Shown here: positions 8,415 to 16,377 of the stretch, piece by piece
Numbering within the stretch: position 1 is the stretch's first letter
Layout of the letters: every line of letters starts with the position of its first letter
DNA from: Peptoniphilaceae bacterium
GTDB taxonomy: Bacteria > Bacillota > Clostridia > Tissierellales > Peptoniphilaceae
DNA length: 64,000 nucleotides
Direction of reading: 5' to 3'
Assembly (NCBI GenBank): GCA_902363535.1
Contig: CABJAE010000002.1
Coordinates: 110,690-174,689 of the forward strand
The notes under the pieces: model-generated
The model's database searches: none
Told to the model about the DNA's origin: nothing
What the model saw: only the letters and a program-made list of their open reading frames with translations
Position numbers and translations under genes: made by a program

Positions 8415-9873
8415 AAGCGTCCTCCAATGCCTTTCGGTCGATTTTTCCGTTTCGCGTCGTCGGCAGCGACGCCACGTGGATAAAGCGGTCCGGAATCATG
8501 TAGGCGGGCAAATGGGCCTTAAGCCCCTTGCGAAAATCCATGCGGGAGAACTCTTCCCCGGTGTAGACGGCGACGATTTTCTCCTTTTCGCGGTCGTAGA
8601 AACACATGCCGTCTTTGATGCCGAAGGCAAAAAGGGCCCGCTCCACTTCCCCCAATTCGATGCGGTAGCCGTGGCGCTTGATCTGATCGTCTTCTCGGGC
8701 GAGAAATTCGATTTCGCCCCGCCCATTTCTTCGCACAATGTCGCCCGTGCGATAGACGATCTCCGGGTAGCGGCTGTTCAATGGATTTTGCACGAAGGCG
8801 GCCTTCGTCTTTTCCGGGTCCTTGTAGTAGCCATAGGCCACGCCCGTGCCCCGCACCACCAGCTCGCCCTTATCCGCCGGCACATCGCCGTCTAAAATCA
8901 TTAAATCCATATTTTCGCAGGCCCTGCCGATGGGAATCACTTCCCCGGGACCGAAATCCCGATTCACCTTGTAATAGGCGCAGTCCACGGTGGTTTCCGT
9001 GGGCCCGTAGAGATTAAAGTAATCCGCCGAGACGGCGTCGCGCCAGATCTTTAATTTCTCCGCGGAAAACGCCTCCCCGGCAAAGGCCACCACCTTTAAA
9101 TGCTCCGGCACCGCGGCGTCGAAGACCTTGGAATTGGCCAAGAGATTCATGGCGGAAACGGACCAGAGAATGGCGGAAATTTTGTGTTCGTTTAAATACT
9201 CCACGGCCTTTACGGGAAAGAGAAAGAGCTTTTTGTCCATTAAATGCACCGTGGCCCCTTCCCCCATCATAAGGGCCAGCTCCTTTACCGACGCGTCGAA
9301 GTACAGGGGCGTTTGATTGGCGATGTTAAAACTTGCATCGATGCCCAAAGCTTCGGGGATCCAGTCCATAAAATCCACCACCATTTTTTGGGCTACCACC
9401 ACCCCCTTCGGCGCCCCGGTGGAGCCGGAAGTAAAGAGGACGTAGCAGGGATCGGCGTCGATGATTCCTTCCCTGAGGCGATTGACATCCACCGCCCCCG
9501 TCGCCTTCGCCTTCGATGAAATCGCCGTAAGATTTAAGGATTCAAAGCAATTTTTTTCGTGAAAAATCCCCGCCTCGGCCTCGAGCTTTTCGGCGATTTG
9601 CTCCATGCGCCCCGCCGCTTCCTCGTCGCTTACGGGCACGTAAAAATTCCCCGAATAGAGCACGGCCAAATAAGCCACCACCGTTTCGATGTGCCGATTC
9701 ACGGCGACGAGAATGGGCTTGCTTGCAGCGCCGGTTGTTTCGTAAAGGGCCGCCGCCAAATCTAGGGCCTCTTTTCTCAGTTCGGAAAAGGTAATGGACC
9801 GCACGCCGTCCACCAGGGCGATTTTATCTCCGTGTTTTTCCACGGTCTGTTCAAATTTATCGATAACTAACAT
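8395..9873 (-). CDS. amino-acid adenylation enzyme, DltA/NRPS A-domain-like
   Basis: The ~492-residue protein has the ANL adenylation motifs in order: LFTSGSTGAPKGV (A3, ATP loop), YFDASVKELALMM (A4), NLYGPTETTVDCAYY (A5), YRTGDIV (A7), REDDQIKRHGYRIELGEVE (A8 hinge) and PTTRNGKIDRKAL with the catalytic lysine (A10). The aspartate of FDAS in A4 is the residue that binds the alpha-amino group in amino-acid-activating domains, so an amino acid substrate is likely. The D-alanine enzymes usually read FD(L/M)SV here, so another amino acid is possible. I prefer the ATG at 9873 (GAGG five bases upstream) to the GTG at 9879. It is the first gene of the dlt-like operon and should charge the adjacent carrier protein. 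Confidence 0.88.
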   Translation of the reverse strand: MLVIDKFEQTVEKHGDKIALVDGVRSITFSELRKEALDLAAALYETTGAASKPILVAVNRHIETVVAYLAVLYSGNFYVPVSDEEAAGRMEQIAEKLEAEAGIFHEKNCFESLNLTAISSKAKATGAVDVNRLREGIIDADPCYVLFTSGSTGAPKGVVVAQKMVVDFMDWIPEALGIDASFNIANQTPLYFDASVKELALMMGEGATVHLMDKKLFLFPVKAVEYLNEHKISAILWSVSAMNLLANSKVFDAAVPEHLKVVAFAGEAFSAEKLKIWRDAVSADYFNLYGPTETTVDCAYYKVNRDFGPGEVIPIGRACENMDLMILDGDVPADKGELVVRGTGVAYGYYKDPEKTKAAFVQNPLNSRYPEIVYRTGDIVRRNGRGEIEFLAREDDQIKRHGYRIELGEVERALFAFGIKDGMCFYDREKEKIVAVYTGEEFSRMDFRKGLKAHLPAYMIPDRFIHVASLPTTRNGKIDRKALEDAYEHGAL

Positions 9874-9942
9874 AAACACCTCGGCTAAATTCTACCACGT
9901 ATCAAAACCCCTGACCACAATCCTCCTTTTTCCGACGAAAAA

Positions 9943-9968
9943 ATCGAGCAGGCAAAAGCTTGCTCGAT
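9943..9968 (-). terminator. intrinsic terminator after small membrane protein gene
   Basis: A perfect stem ATCGAGCA / TGCTCGAT (9943-9968) is followed on the minus strand by six T. It ends the minus-strand unit that includes the small membrane protein genes at 9983-10826 and separates it from the dlt-like operon. Confidence 0.85.
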
Positions 9969-9982
9969 CATGGCCTTTATGT

Positions 9983-10267
9983 TCAATCCGATTTATCGCC
10001 GTTCGAAAAAATTCCGTCGCCTGTTTCTTCTCCATCTCCGACTTTATCCTTGTTTTCCGCTTTTTCTACCTTCTCTTCACGCACCACATCAAAAGCGTCC
10101 AGTGCGTGAGGTAATAAAATTAACATGATAACGGCGATGACGATGCGTATGTAAAGATCGACAAAATTAATGGAATCTTCCCATACTAAAATGCGATTAT
10201 TTCTGGCTATCAGAGCGAGAAAAACCATGCTAATGACGTAACCGTACTTTTTGTACCCTTTCTTCAT
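9983..10267 (-). CDS. small two-helix membrane protein, paralogue A
   Basis: The 94-residue product has two hydrophobic segments (GYVISMVFLALIA and IRIVIAVIMLILLPHALDAF) and a charged, acidic C-terminal tail rich in E, K and D. I chose the ATG at 10267 (MKKGYKKYGYV) because GGAGAAA precedes it at a normal distance; the upstream start at 10312 has none. It is a clear paralogue of the next gene upstream: same length class, same second-helix pattern (I.LMLPRALE versus LILLPHALDA) and same acidic tail. No function is recognised. Confidence 0.6.
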   Translation of the reverse strand: MKKGYKKYGYVISMVFLALIARNNRILVWEDSINFVDLYIRIVIAVIMLILLPHALDAFDVVREEKVEKAENKDKVGDGEETGDGIFSNGDKSD

Positions 10268-10324
10268 GTGATTTTCTCCTATCTTTTTCGAGGTATTATT
10301 TCGATAAAGCATACTCTCCGGTTA

Positions 10325-10573
10325 CTACTGTTTTTGCACCTCGTCTTCTTTTTCGTCTTTTCCCTCGTTTTTTTCCGCCGCCCTATTATAATCCACGGTC
10401 TCCAGCGCGCGGGGAAGCATGAGCAAAATCACCAGAATAAAAAGAAGACGCAACTCATACTCTCGAGTATCGATAACAACGTCATTCGGAAGGCCGATCC
10501 ACGGATTCCACGCCAACAAGCCTAAGAAAAACAGGCTGATGGCATAACCGATCTGCTTAAAATCTTTTCTCAT
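10325..10573 (-). CDS. small two-helix membrane protein, paralogue B
   Basis: The 82-residue protein starts MRKDFKQIGYAISLFFLGLLAWNPW, with a second helix LRLLFILVILLMLPRALETV and a charged tail ending DEKEDEVQKQ. It resembles the downstream neighbour (9983-10267) along its whole length, so the two arose by tandem duplication. A GGTGATTTT-type ribosome binding site lies just before the ATG. No function can be assigned. A regulatory or envelope role is possible given the adjacent sigma/anti-sigma genes, but this is speculation. Confidence 0.6.
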   Translation of the reverse strand: MRKDFKQIGYAISLFFLGLLAWNPWIGLPNDVVIDTREYELRLLFILVILLMLPRALETVDYNRAAEKNEGKDEKEDEVQKQ

Positions 10574-10613
10574 AAAATCACCTCATTGATTAAATTTTCT
10601 ATTGTCTTCCAGG

Positions 10614-10826
10614 TTACGCCCCTACACCCCGCTCCATGACAAAGCGGAGAATGGTAACGATCAATAGCAGAAGTGCCAAGACGCGGGAGATTTTTCGATC
10701 GTGTTTTGCCAGCCACGGGTACTTTGCTAATCGCGCCTTCTCATCGGATAAGTAAAGCGGCAAGGTGGCGAAGGCATAGAGTGCAACCAACACCGTCATC
10801 ATCAGTTGGATTCGAACAATGGTCAT
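10614..10826 (-). CDS. small membrane protein
   Basis: This 70-residue protein has two hydrophobic helices (IQLMMTVLVALYAFATLPLYL and VLALLLLIVTILRFVME) separated by a basic loop. An AGGAG sequence lies just before the ATG. I do not recognise the family. It is the first of three consecutive small membrane protein genes on the minus strand, downstream of the ECF sigma/anti-sigma pair. Confidence 0.55.
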   Translation of the reverse strand: MTIVRIQLMMTVLVALYAFATLPLYLSDEKARLAKYPWLAKHDRKISRVLALLLLIVTILRFVMERGVGA

Positions 10827-10899
10827 AAGGGCTCCTTTCTTTTCGTCTCACTACTATAACGTTTCACAAAGGAAAAACTGTACAGTCTTTTTGAAATTT

Positions 10900-11580
10900 T
10901 TATTTCTTTTCACGGATGGATTCGGCCATTTTTATCAAATCATCCACCGTAACATCTCCATCAAGTATGAAAATATAATCTTCATTTTCCATCGTAATGG
11001 AATTTGAAAACCCTTCACGTTTGGATACATAGAGGAATGCTTCATTTTTTCCTATGTTTATTTTTTTTCTTTCTCCGTTTTCATTGTCTTCTCCAATGGT
11101 AAATGCACCGTCTTTCGCGACGCACTCAAAGCTAAAGTTTTTTCCTTCCTCGTTCTCAAAAAATGTAATTTGATATCCCTCATCTAATTTTTCAATTTTA
11201 GATACTTTATAACCCCTCGGAACATAGGTGATTTCCCAGTCTTTTTTCTCTACCTTCTCCTTTTCGGTAAAGTAGATGGCGGTGTGGTCGCTAAACCACG
11301 CTTCCACATAGGATTGAATTTGGGCCAGGGCATCGCCGTGAAAGGCAAAGAGGCTCCCTAGGCCGATCCCGGCCACGAGAAGAACGGCGGCGGCTTTTTT
11401 TAAGGGATTTTTCTTTTTGTTCCTTTGAATGGCGGCGAGGATTTTTCGGTCGGTTTCAGTCGAGAGGGCGAAGGCACGGTCGTGGTCACTTGTCCACTGC
11501 TCTTCGAGGGCGCGGATCTCTTCTTCCGTGTTTTTCTCCATGGCGTTTTTTATCCATTGATCCAATTGCCGATCATTCAT
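10900..11580 (-). CDS. probable membrane-bound anti-sigma factor (DUF4367-like)
   Basis: The 226-residue protein has the layout of an anti-sigma factor: a cytoplasmic N-terminal helical region (residues 1-55), one membrane helix (AAAVLLVAGIGLGSLFAF, about residues 63-80) and an extracellular domain resembling DUF4367 (ITYVPRGYKVSKIEKLDEGYQITFF). Its start overlaps the 3' end of the ECF sigma factor gene by 8 bases, the usual coupled sigma/anti-sigma arrangement. I infer that it holds the sigma factor at the membrane until an envelope signal inactivates it. The inducing signal is unknown. Confidence 0.78.
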   Translation of the reverse strand: MNDRQLDQWIKNAMEKNTEEEIRALEEQWTSDHDRAFALSTETDRKILAAIQRNKKKNPLKKAAAVLLVAGIGLGSLFAFHGDALAQIQSYVEAWFSDHTAIYFTEKEKVEKKDWEITYVPRGYKVSKIEKLDEGYQITFFENEEGKNFSFECVAKDGAFTIGEDNENGERKKINIGKNEAFLYVSKREGFSNSITMENEDYIFILDGDVTVDDLIKMAESIREKK

Positions 11581-12115
11581 TTTCCCCCTCCTCTCCCAGC
11601 ATTTTTCGCAATTTTTGTTTAATTCGATAGAGCTTCACCTGAACCAAATTGGTGCTTATGGCCAGCTCTTCTGCGATTTCTTTGTAGGATTTCTCTTCAA
11701 AATACTTTAGGTACAGGATCTGTTGGCCCAGGGGATCCAGTTTTTTTAATGCCTCCCGGGCCATTTGCTCCCGCTCTTTTTTAAGATAGGTCGCCGACAG
11801 ATCGTCGAATGCATCGAGGGCATCATCATACGCGTCCGGGGCCCGATTCGCCCATTTCTTCTCTCTTCGCAGTCGATCGATGCATTTGTATTTCATCATG
11901 GTGACGGCTACTTTTCTGAATTCGTCGTCTGAAAGATCGGCGTAATCGGCTTTTCTCTCAATGATGGCGAGAAAACATTCCTGGAGGGCGTCTTCCGCTT
12001 TTTCTTTTGAGCCCAAGCATTTACTTCCGTAGGCCGTGAGAAAGGCCTTCTGCTTTTCGTAATGGTGTTCGATTTTTTGATTGAATCTTTCGTCTTTTCT
12101 GTGCTGTAAAAGCAA
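11573..12115 (-). CDS. ECF-type RNA polymerase sigma factor
   Basis: The 180-residue protein has sigma region 2 (AEDALQECFLAIIERKADY, residues about 38-56, and RKVAVTMMKYKCIDRLRREKK) and region 4 (LDPLGQQILYLKYFEEKSYKEIAEELAISTNLVQVKLYRIKQKL), with no region 1 or 3, as in extracytoplasmic-function sigma factors. The likely start is TTG at 12115, as an AGGAGGG site lies upstream at suitable distance. It is coupled to the anti-sigma gene by an 8-base overlap. Its regulon probably includes its own promoter, but I could not confirm an ECF promoter motif. Confidence 0.88.
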   Translation of the reverse strand: MLLQHRKDERFNQKIEHHYEKQKAFLTAYGSKCLGSKEKAEDALQECFLAIIERKADYADLSDDEFRKVAVTMMKYKCIDRLRREKKWANRAPDAYDDALDAFDDLSATYLKKEREQMAREALKKLDPLGQQILYLKYFEEKSYKEIAEELAISTNLVQVKLYRIKQKLRKMLGEEGENE

Positions 12116-12206
12116 GGGGCGCCCTCCTTTCTCTTTTTATTAAAACAAAGCATGTGTAAAAATACAATATTTTATTTGCCTCATCCCGGAGATTTTACAC
12201 AAAAAA

Positions 12207-12233
12207 ACAAATCCCGAAGGCATCGAGATTTGT
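12207..12233 (-). terminator. intrinsic terminator of two-component operon
   Basis: The stem ACAAATC / GATTTGT (12207-12233), with further pairing inside the loop, is followed on the minus strand by seven T. It ends the response regulator-histidine kinase transcript. Confidence 0.85.
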
Positions 12234-12255
12234 CTCATGGAAAATAGTTTTGCCC

Positions 12256-13389
12256 TTACCGCGGTCCTTTTTTCGGAAGGGTGAATTCGAAAATGGTCCC
12301 GGCGGGTTGATTGTCTTTAATATGGATTTTTCCGCCTAAGCGACCGGCGATTTCTTTTACGAGGGCCAGGCCCACGCCGTAGCCGTCGTGGTTTCTCGAG
12401 GGATCGGCCCGATAGAAGAGGTCGAAGGCTTTGGCCTTGGCTTCTTCATCCATGCCATATCCCGTGTCGGCCACAGTGATAAGTGCATCTTCGCCTTTTT
12501 CCGAAAGGACGATGCTTAAGCTGCCTCCGGGTCGGTTGTACTTAATGCCGTTGTCGATGAGATTGTACAACGCCCGCCCCAGGAGGGCGTCGTCGATTTC
12601 AAGGACCATGTCTTCTCCTTCGAGGGAAAGGGCTACGTCTTTCGCCTCGGCCTTTTCCTCCAGATCCAAAAGAAGCTCCTGGCCCATGGCCTTGATATTG
12701 ACCGGGCGAAATTCCGGGGCTGTGTCCCGGCCCAAAAAGAGGATCTCTTCCACTAAGTCGGAGAGGCGGCGAATGTTTTTCTCCATGCTTTCCACGAAGA
12801 CTTCAAGTTCCGGATCCATGGGGCCTCTTTTTTTCTTAAACACGTCTACGCGGGTGCGCAACACGGCCAGGGGCGTGCGCAGTTCGTGGGCCACGTTCAC
12901 GGAAAAGAGCCGCTCTTTTTCGTAATTGTCGTAGATTTTATCCAGTGTCTTTTGAAAGGCTTCGGAGAGGGCCACGATTTCGTAGGCCCCTTCTTTCAGC
13001 ACCAGGCTGTCTTTTTCCGCCATGGCGTCCATGTCCGTGGCCGCCACTTTTTCCGTTAAAATCGCGAGAGGGCTCAAGGTGCGGCGAATCAAAAGAATAA
13101 ATATGCCGCCGCCGATAAGGCCTGTGATGAGAAAGACGCCGATGGCATAGAGCTTGAAATCCGCCAAATGGCGCACTTCTTCCTGGTCGATAAAGACCAT
13201 GACCGAGTCCCCTTCCGCCTTTCCCTTCATGCGGCTTTCCACTTGGGCGGTGAGGTTTTCGGCGATGTCCTGCTGGCGCCGGGCGATGAGAAAGTTTGAG
13301 AGGACGAGCATAAGCATCAAGAGGGCCACGCTCGCCGCCGTCAGCTTGAATATAATGGAGCGCCTCGTTTTATTCCCTATCAATGACAT
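12256..13389 (-). CDS. sensor histidine kinase
   Basis: This 377-residue kinase has two membrane helices (residues about 14-33 and 80-100) enclosing a short extracellular sensor of about 45 residues. A HAMP linker (RRTLSPLAILTEKVAATDM) follows, then a HisKA domain with the phosphorylated histidine in NVAHELRTPLAVLRTRVD near residue 168, and an HATPase domain with N box NLIDNGIKYN, G1 ADTGYGMD and G2 GYGVGLALVK. It overlaps the response regulator gene by 20 bases and should phosphorylate it. The signal is unknown. Because a redox/thioredoxin cassette lies just upstream of this operon, a redox or envelope cue is one possibility. Confidence 0.93.
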   Translation of the reverse strand: MSLIGNKTRRSIIFKLTAASVALLMLMLVLSNFLIARRQQDIAENLTAQVESRMKGKAEGDSVMVFIDQEEVRHLADFKLYAIGVFLITGLIGGGIFILLIRRTLSPLAILTEKVAATDMDAMAEKDSLVLKEGAYEIVALSEAFQKTLDKIYDNYEKERLFSVNVAHELRTPLAVLRTRVDVFKKKRGPMDPELEVFVESMEKNIRRLSDLVEEILFLGRDTAPEFRPVNIKAMGQELLLDLEEKAEAKDVALSLEGEDMVLEIDDALLGRALYNLIDNGIKYNRPGGSLSIVLSEKGEDALITVADTGYGMDEEAKAKAFDLFYRADPSRNHDGYGVGLALVKEIAGRLGGKIHIKDNQPAGTIFEFTLPKKGPR

Positions 13390-14041
13390 AGCCCCTTCCG
13401 ATTTCGTTTCGTATGATGTTTTCTCCCAGGGCCTCTTTAATCTTTCGCCTCAGGGCGGACATATGCACCCGCACGGCGTTGGACACATCGCTTACATTCA
13501 TATCCCACACATGTTCCATCAATTCCTCGGCGGAAATGTAGCGGCCCTGATTCAAGATCAGGTACTCGAAAATGCCCAGCTCCTTGGCCGTGAGCTTGAT
13601 CACATCCCCGTCCACGGTGAGGATTTTTGTCGCCGTGTCGAAGGACAGGTTTTTGTAATGAATGATTTTGTCTTCCACCACCTGTTTTCTGCGGAGAAGG
13701 GAGCGGATCCGCGCCTCCAATTCGTCGAAGTGAAAGGGCTTGATTAAGTAGTCGTTGGCCCCGAGGTCCAGCCCCTTCACCCGATCCGCCACCTGGGTGC
13801 GGGCGGTCAGCATGATCACATTGACCTGCTTGTCTTCTTCGCGAATTTCTTTGAGCAGGGTAAAGCCGTCGATTTTCGGCAGATTAATGTCCAGCACGAT
13901 GAGATCGTAGGTTTCGCTCCAAAAGAGATCCTCCGCCTCGGCGCCGTCCGCCGCCGTATCCACGGCGTAGCCCGAGAGTCTCAGCCCTTCGGCGATGGAT
14001 TCCAACAATTCCTTTTCATCTTCTACAATTAACAGTCGCAT
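13370..14041 (-). CDS. OmpR-family response regulator
   Basis: The 223-residue regulator has a receiver domain (MRLLIVEDEKELL, phospho-acceptor aspartate in LIVLDINLPKIDGF near residue 51, lysine in LIKPF) and a C-terminal winged-helix DNA-binding domain (LTAKELGIFEYLILNQGRYISAEELMEHVW ... VRVHMSALRRKI). I chose the ATG at 14041, preceded by AGGAGG at the right distance; the frame runs upstream to 14077 without a ribosome binding site. It is the first gene of the operon with the overlapping histidine kinase. Confidence 0.94.
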   Translation of the reverse strand: MRLLIVEDEKELLESIAEGLRLSGYAVDTAADGAEAEDLFWSETYDLIVLDINLPKIDGFTLLKEIREEDKQVNVIMLTARTQVADRVKGLDLGANDYLIKPFHFDELEARIRSLLRRKQVVEDKIIHYKNLSFDTATKILTVDGDVIKLTAKELGIFEYLILNQGRYISAEELMEHVWDMNVSDVSNAVRVHMSALRRKIKEALGENIIRNEIGRGYVIDRE

Positions 14042-14110
14042 GGCGCCTCCTTTTTTCTCATTATAGCAAAAACGCAAACAGGCATGGCCTCTTTGCGTTT
14101 TGTGAATCTT

Positions 14111-14998
14111 TTAGTTTTCAGGTATTGCTTTTGTTTTTTGCTTCATGCACAGGCCTTTTGTAATGGCGCCGGTGGGGCAAGCCTTCTCGCACTGACCGCA
14201 GCGAATGCACTCGGCGGAATTTTCGTTTTCCACGGGATTTACGTTCATCTTGCAGGCCCTTGCGCATGCGCCGCAATTGATGCAGGCCTTATCGTCCAAT
14301 CTGTATTTAAAAACAGAGATGGGATTGAAGAGTGAGTATACGGCCCCGAGGGGGCAGATGTATTTACAGAAGGGACGATAGATGACGATGCTTAGGAAAA
14401 TCGTGGCGGCGAGAATGGCGCCTTTCCACGCGTACAAAAAGCCTACGGCGCCTCGCATGCTTTCGTTTTTCAGGACCAAGGGAAGGCCCCCTTCGAGCAT
14501 CCCCACGGGGCAGATGAGTTTACAAAAATAGGGGGATCCCTGACCCAGGACGTCCACGAGAAAAAGAGGGAGGAGAAGGACGAAGATCAAAAGGATTGCG
14601 TATTTTAATTTTCTCAAATGCTTATCCGCTTTGAAGGTTTTTATTTTCTTCGGGAAGGGGATTTTGTGCAAAAGATCCTGTACCAGGCCGAAGGGGCAGA
14701 GCCAGCCGCAGACGAAGCGGCCCATAAGGGCACCGATAAAGAAGAGAAAGCCCACCACGTAAAAGGAAAATTTGTAGTCCATATTTCCGATGACGGCCTG
14801 CAGGGCGCCGATGGGACAGGCCCCCTTGGCCCCGGGGCACGAATAGCAATTCATGCCCGGCACGCAGAGGTTTTTCATCTTGCCCTGATAGATTTTTCCC
14901 GTCTTAAAGCCTTCCATATAGGAATTGGTGGCGAGAAACCACAACCCCTGAAAGAGGTGGCGCTTCGTTTCTTTCATGGATTTTTTTTTACTAGCCAA
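14111..14998 (-). CDS. NapH/NosR-type membrane polyferredoxin
   Basis: The 295-residue protein combines four to five membrane helices with many cysteine motifs: NCYSCPGAKGACPIG, GRFVCGWLCPFG, CKLICPVG, CKYICPLG, and two C-terminal 4Fe-4S ferredoxin clusters, CINCGACARACKMNVNP and CIRCGQCEKACPTGAI. NapH/NosR/CcoG-like proteins pass electrons across the membrane to periplasmic or extracytoplasmic partners. The start is a TTG at 14998, overlapping the 3' end of the small CXXC gene; an ATG seven codons further on lacks a ribosome binding site. Together with the TlpA-like lipoprotein and CXXC protein upstream it probably delivers reducing power to extracellular disulfides. Confidence 0.88.
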   Translation of the reverse strand: MASKKKSMKETKRHLFQGLWFLATNSYMEGFKTGKIYQGKMKNLCVPGMNCYSCPGAKGACPIGALQAVIGNMDYKFSFYVVGFLFFIGALMGRFVCGWLCPFGLVQDLLHKIPFPKKIKTFKADKHLRKLKYAILLIFVLLLPLFLVDVLGQGSPYFCKLICPVGMLEGGLPLVLKNESMRGAVGFLYAWKGAILAATIFLSIVIYRPFCKYICPLGAVYSLFNPISVFKYRLDDKACINCGACARACKMNVNPVENENSAECIRCGQCEKACPTGAITKGLCMKQKTKAIPEN

Positions 14999-15149
14999 TG
15001 CCGATACACTCCATGCAAATTCGTATGGCCTTGTTCAGAACCACCTGCATCTCTCCCCGGTTGATTCCGTAGGCCATCATGGCCATGGATGCGAGGAAGA
15101 TGGCGGGGCCCAAATAGGCGCGGTATTTTTCTTTCACCTTAGTTGACAT
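14991..15149 (-). CDS. CD1871A-type CXXC-motif small membrane protein
   Basis: This 52-residue product was found by reading the gap between its neighbours. It has one membrane helix (YLGPAIFLASMAMMAYGI) and ends in the C-terminal motif IRICMECIGIG with a CXXC pair. This is the signature of the short CXXC proteins (CD1871A family) found between thioredoxin-like lipoproteins and membrane polyferredoxins in anaerobic Bacillota. Its ATG overlaps the stop of the TlpA-like gene and its stop overlaps the start of the polyferredoxin, so all three are translationally coupled. The CXXC may shuttle electrons between the two partners; this is inference. Confidence 0.82.
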   Translation of the reverse strand: MSTKVKEKYRAYLGPAIFLASMAMMAYGINRGEMQVVLNKAIRICMECIGIG

Positions 15150-16272
15150 TTTTCAGTTCTTTTTCGACGATGGTCTTCCATTCGTCCAGGCTCTTGGCGC
15201 CGGAGTAGGAATCGCCCACGATGTTGCCTTTGCTGTCCACGAAGAAGGTTTCCGGCAAGGCTTGAATGCCTTGGAGGCGGCCCTTCATCAATTGATCATC
15301 CGGTTTTAAGAAGGGGTAGGTGGTCTTTAATTTCTTTTGAATGGCCTTGGCCTTGTCGATGGCTTCGGGAATGTCTTTTCCGTCTTCGTGGGTGTCCATG
15401 ACCACGCCCACGACGCCCACGCCCTTGTCTTTCATTTCCGCATTCAGCTTTTCCAAATCGGGGATTTCCTGAATGCAGGCCGTGCACCAGGTGGCGAAGA
15501 CATTGACCATGGTGAGTTTGTTTTTCGCGAGATCCGCGTCGGTGAAGGCCTTGCCGTCGATGTCCTGGGTCTTAAAGGGGGCGATGGATTTCGCATCGGA
15601 CGTTTGCTGCATTTCTTTTTCTTCAAAGACGTAGCCGTTTTCCGCCATGGGGGTCCTATCCATGGTCTCAAGCTTCACGCCCTTTAAGGCTTCCTGAACG
15701 GCGGGATCCACATCTTTCGCCGTGGATAAGTAGTAATTGTACTTTCCGTCTTTGCTTTCGCCGAGTTTCGTGTGAGTATCCAATTTGGTCACCTTGCTAA
15801 TGGCGGCCTCGTCCATGGATTTGTCGTAGATCCCCAGAGTACCCGCCCGCTTAATGGCTTCCAGCCACTTCGGGTACTCGTCGCCCATTTTCGGAATTTC
15901 CTTGTTCTTGTCTTCTTCCGTTAAAGCGGAGAAGGTGAGCATGGCGTATTTGATTTCGTTCTTTTCGCCTAAGGACTGATCGTCCAGCATGATGACGTCT
16001 TTTTTCGTCATCATGTCTTGCAGGGTTTTCGGCAAAGTGATTTTTGCGCCCATGTAGGGGAATTCATAAGTATCTTTTACCTGCCAGGCGTAGTCGGCGG
16101 GCTTGATCATTTCATTGCCCATGCCGGCCTTGGAGGCCTCGATGCTTTCGCCTTGGGCCACTTCTTCCGGATGGTCTTCCCGGCGATTGTCTTTCTTCTC
16201 GCAGGCCAAAAGGCCGAAGCTTAAGCTCGCGATCAAGGCGCCTGCCAAAATCTTTTTCATTTTCTTATTCAT
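15139..16272 (-). CDS. TlpA-like thioredoxin-fold lipoprotein
   Basis: The 377-residue protein has a lipoprotein signal (SLSFGLLACEKK, lipobox cysteine near residue 24), a lysine/glutamate-rich region of about 200 residues of unknown fold, and a C-terminal TlpA/ResA thioredoxin domain from about residue 230: VNVFATWCTACIQEIPDLEKL with the redox CXXC (WCTAC), and the cis-proline loop ALPETFFVDSKGNIVG. It should act outside the membrane as a thiol-disulfide reductase. It is the first gene of the redox cassette followed by the CXXC protein and the polyferredoxin. The long N-terminal region could be the substrate-binding or partner domain. Confidence 0.88.
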   Translation of the reverse strand: MNKKMKKILAGALIASLSFGLLACEKKDNRREDHPEEVAQGESIEASKAGMGNEMIKPADYAWQVKDTYEFPYMGAKITLPKTLQDMMTKKDVIMLDDQSLGEKNEIKYAMLTFSALTEEDKNKEIPKMGDEYPKWLEAIKRAGTLGIYDKSMDEAAISKVTKLDTHTKLGESKDGKYNYYLSTAKDVDPAVQEALKGVKLETMDRTPMAENGYVFEEKEMQQTSDAKSIAPFKTQDIDGKAFTDADLAKNKLTMVNVFATWCTACIQEIPDLEKLNAEMKDKGVGVVGVVMDTHEDGKDIPEAIDKAKAIQKKLKTTYPFLKPDDQLMKGRLQGIQALPETFFVDSKGNIVGDSYSGAKSLDEWKTIVEKELKNVN

Positions 16273-16346
16273 GTGAACACTCCTTTTTCGATGGTAATGT
16301 CATTGTAGCGGACGAGGCGTTAAGAGAGCGTTAAGACAATAAAAAA

Positions 16347-16374
16347 TTCCGAGGAAAAAAAGGCTTCCTCAGAA
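16347..16374 (-). terminator. intrinsic terminator after MarR unit
   Basis: The arms TTCCGAGGAA and TTCCTCAGAA (one mismatch) form a stem, and on the minus strand six T follow. It ends the MarR-small protein transcript. Confidence 0.8.
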
Positions 16375-16377
16375 CTT

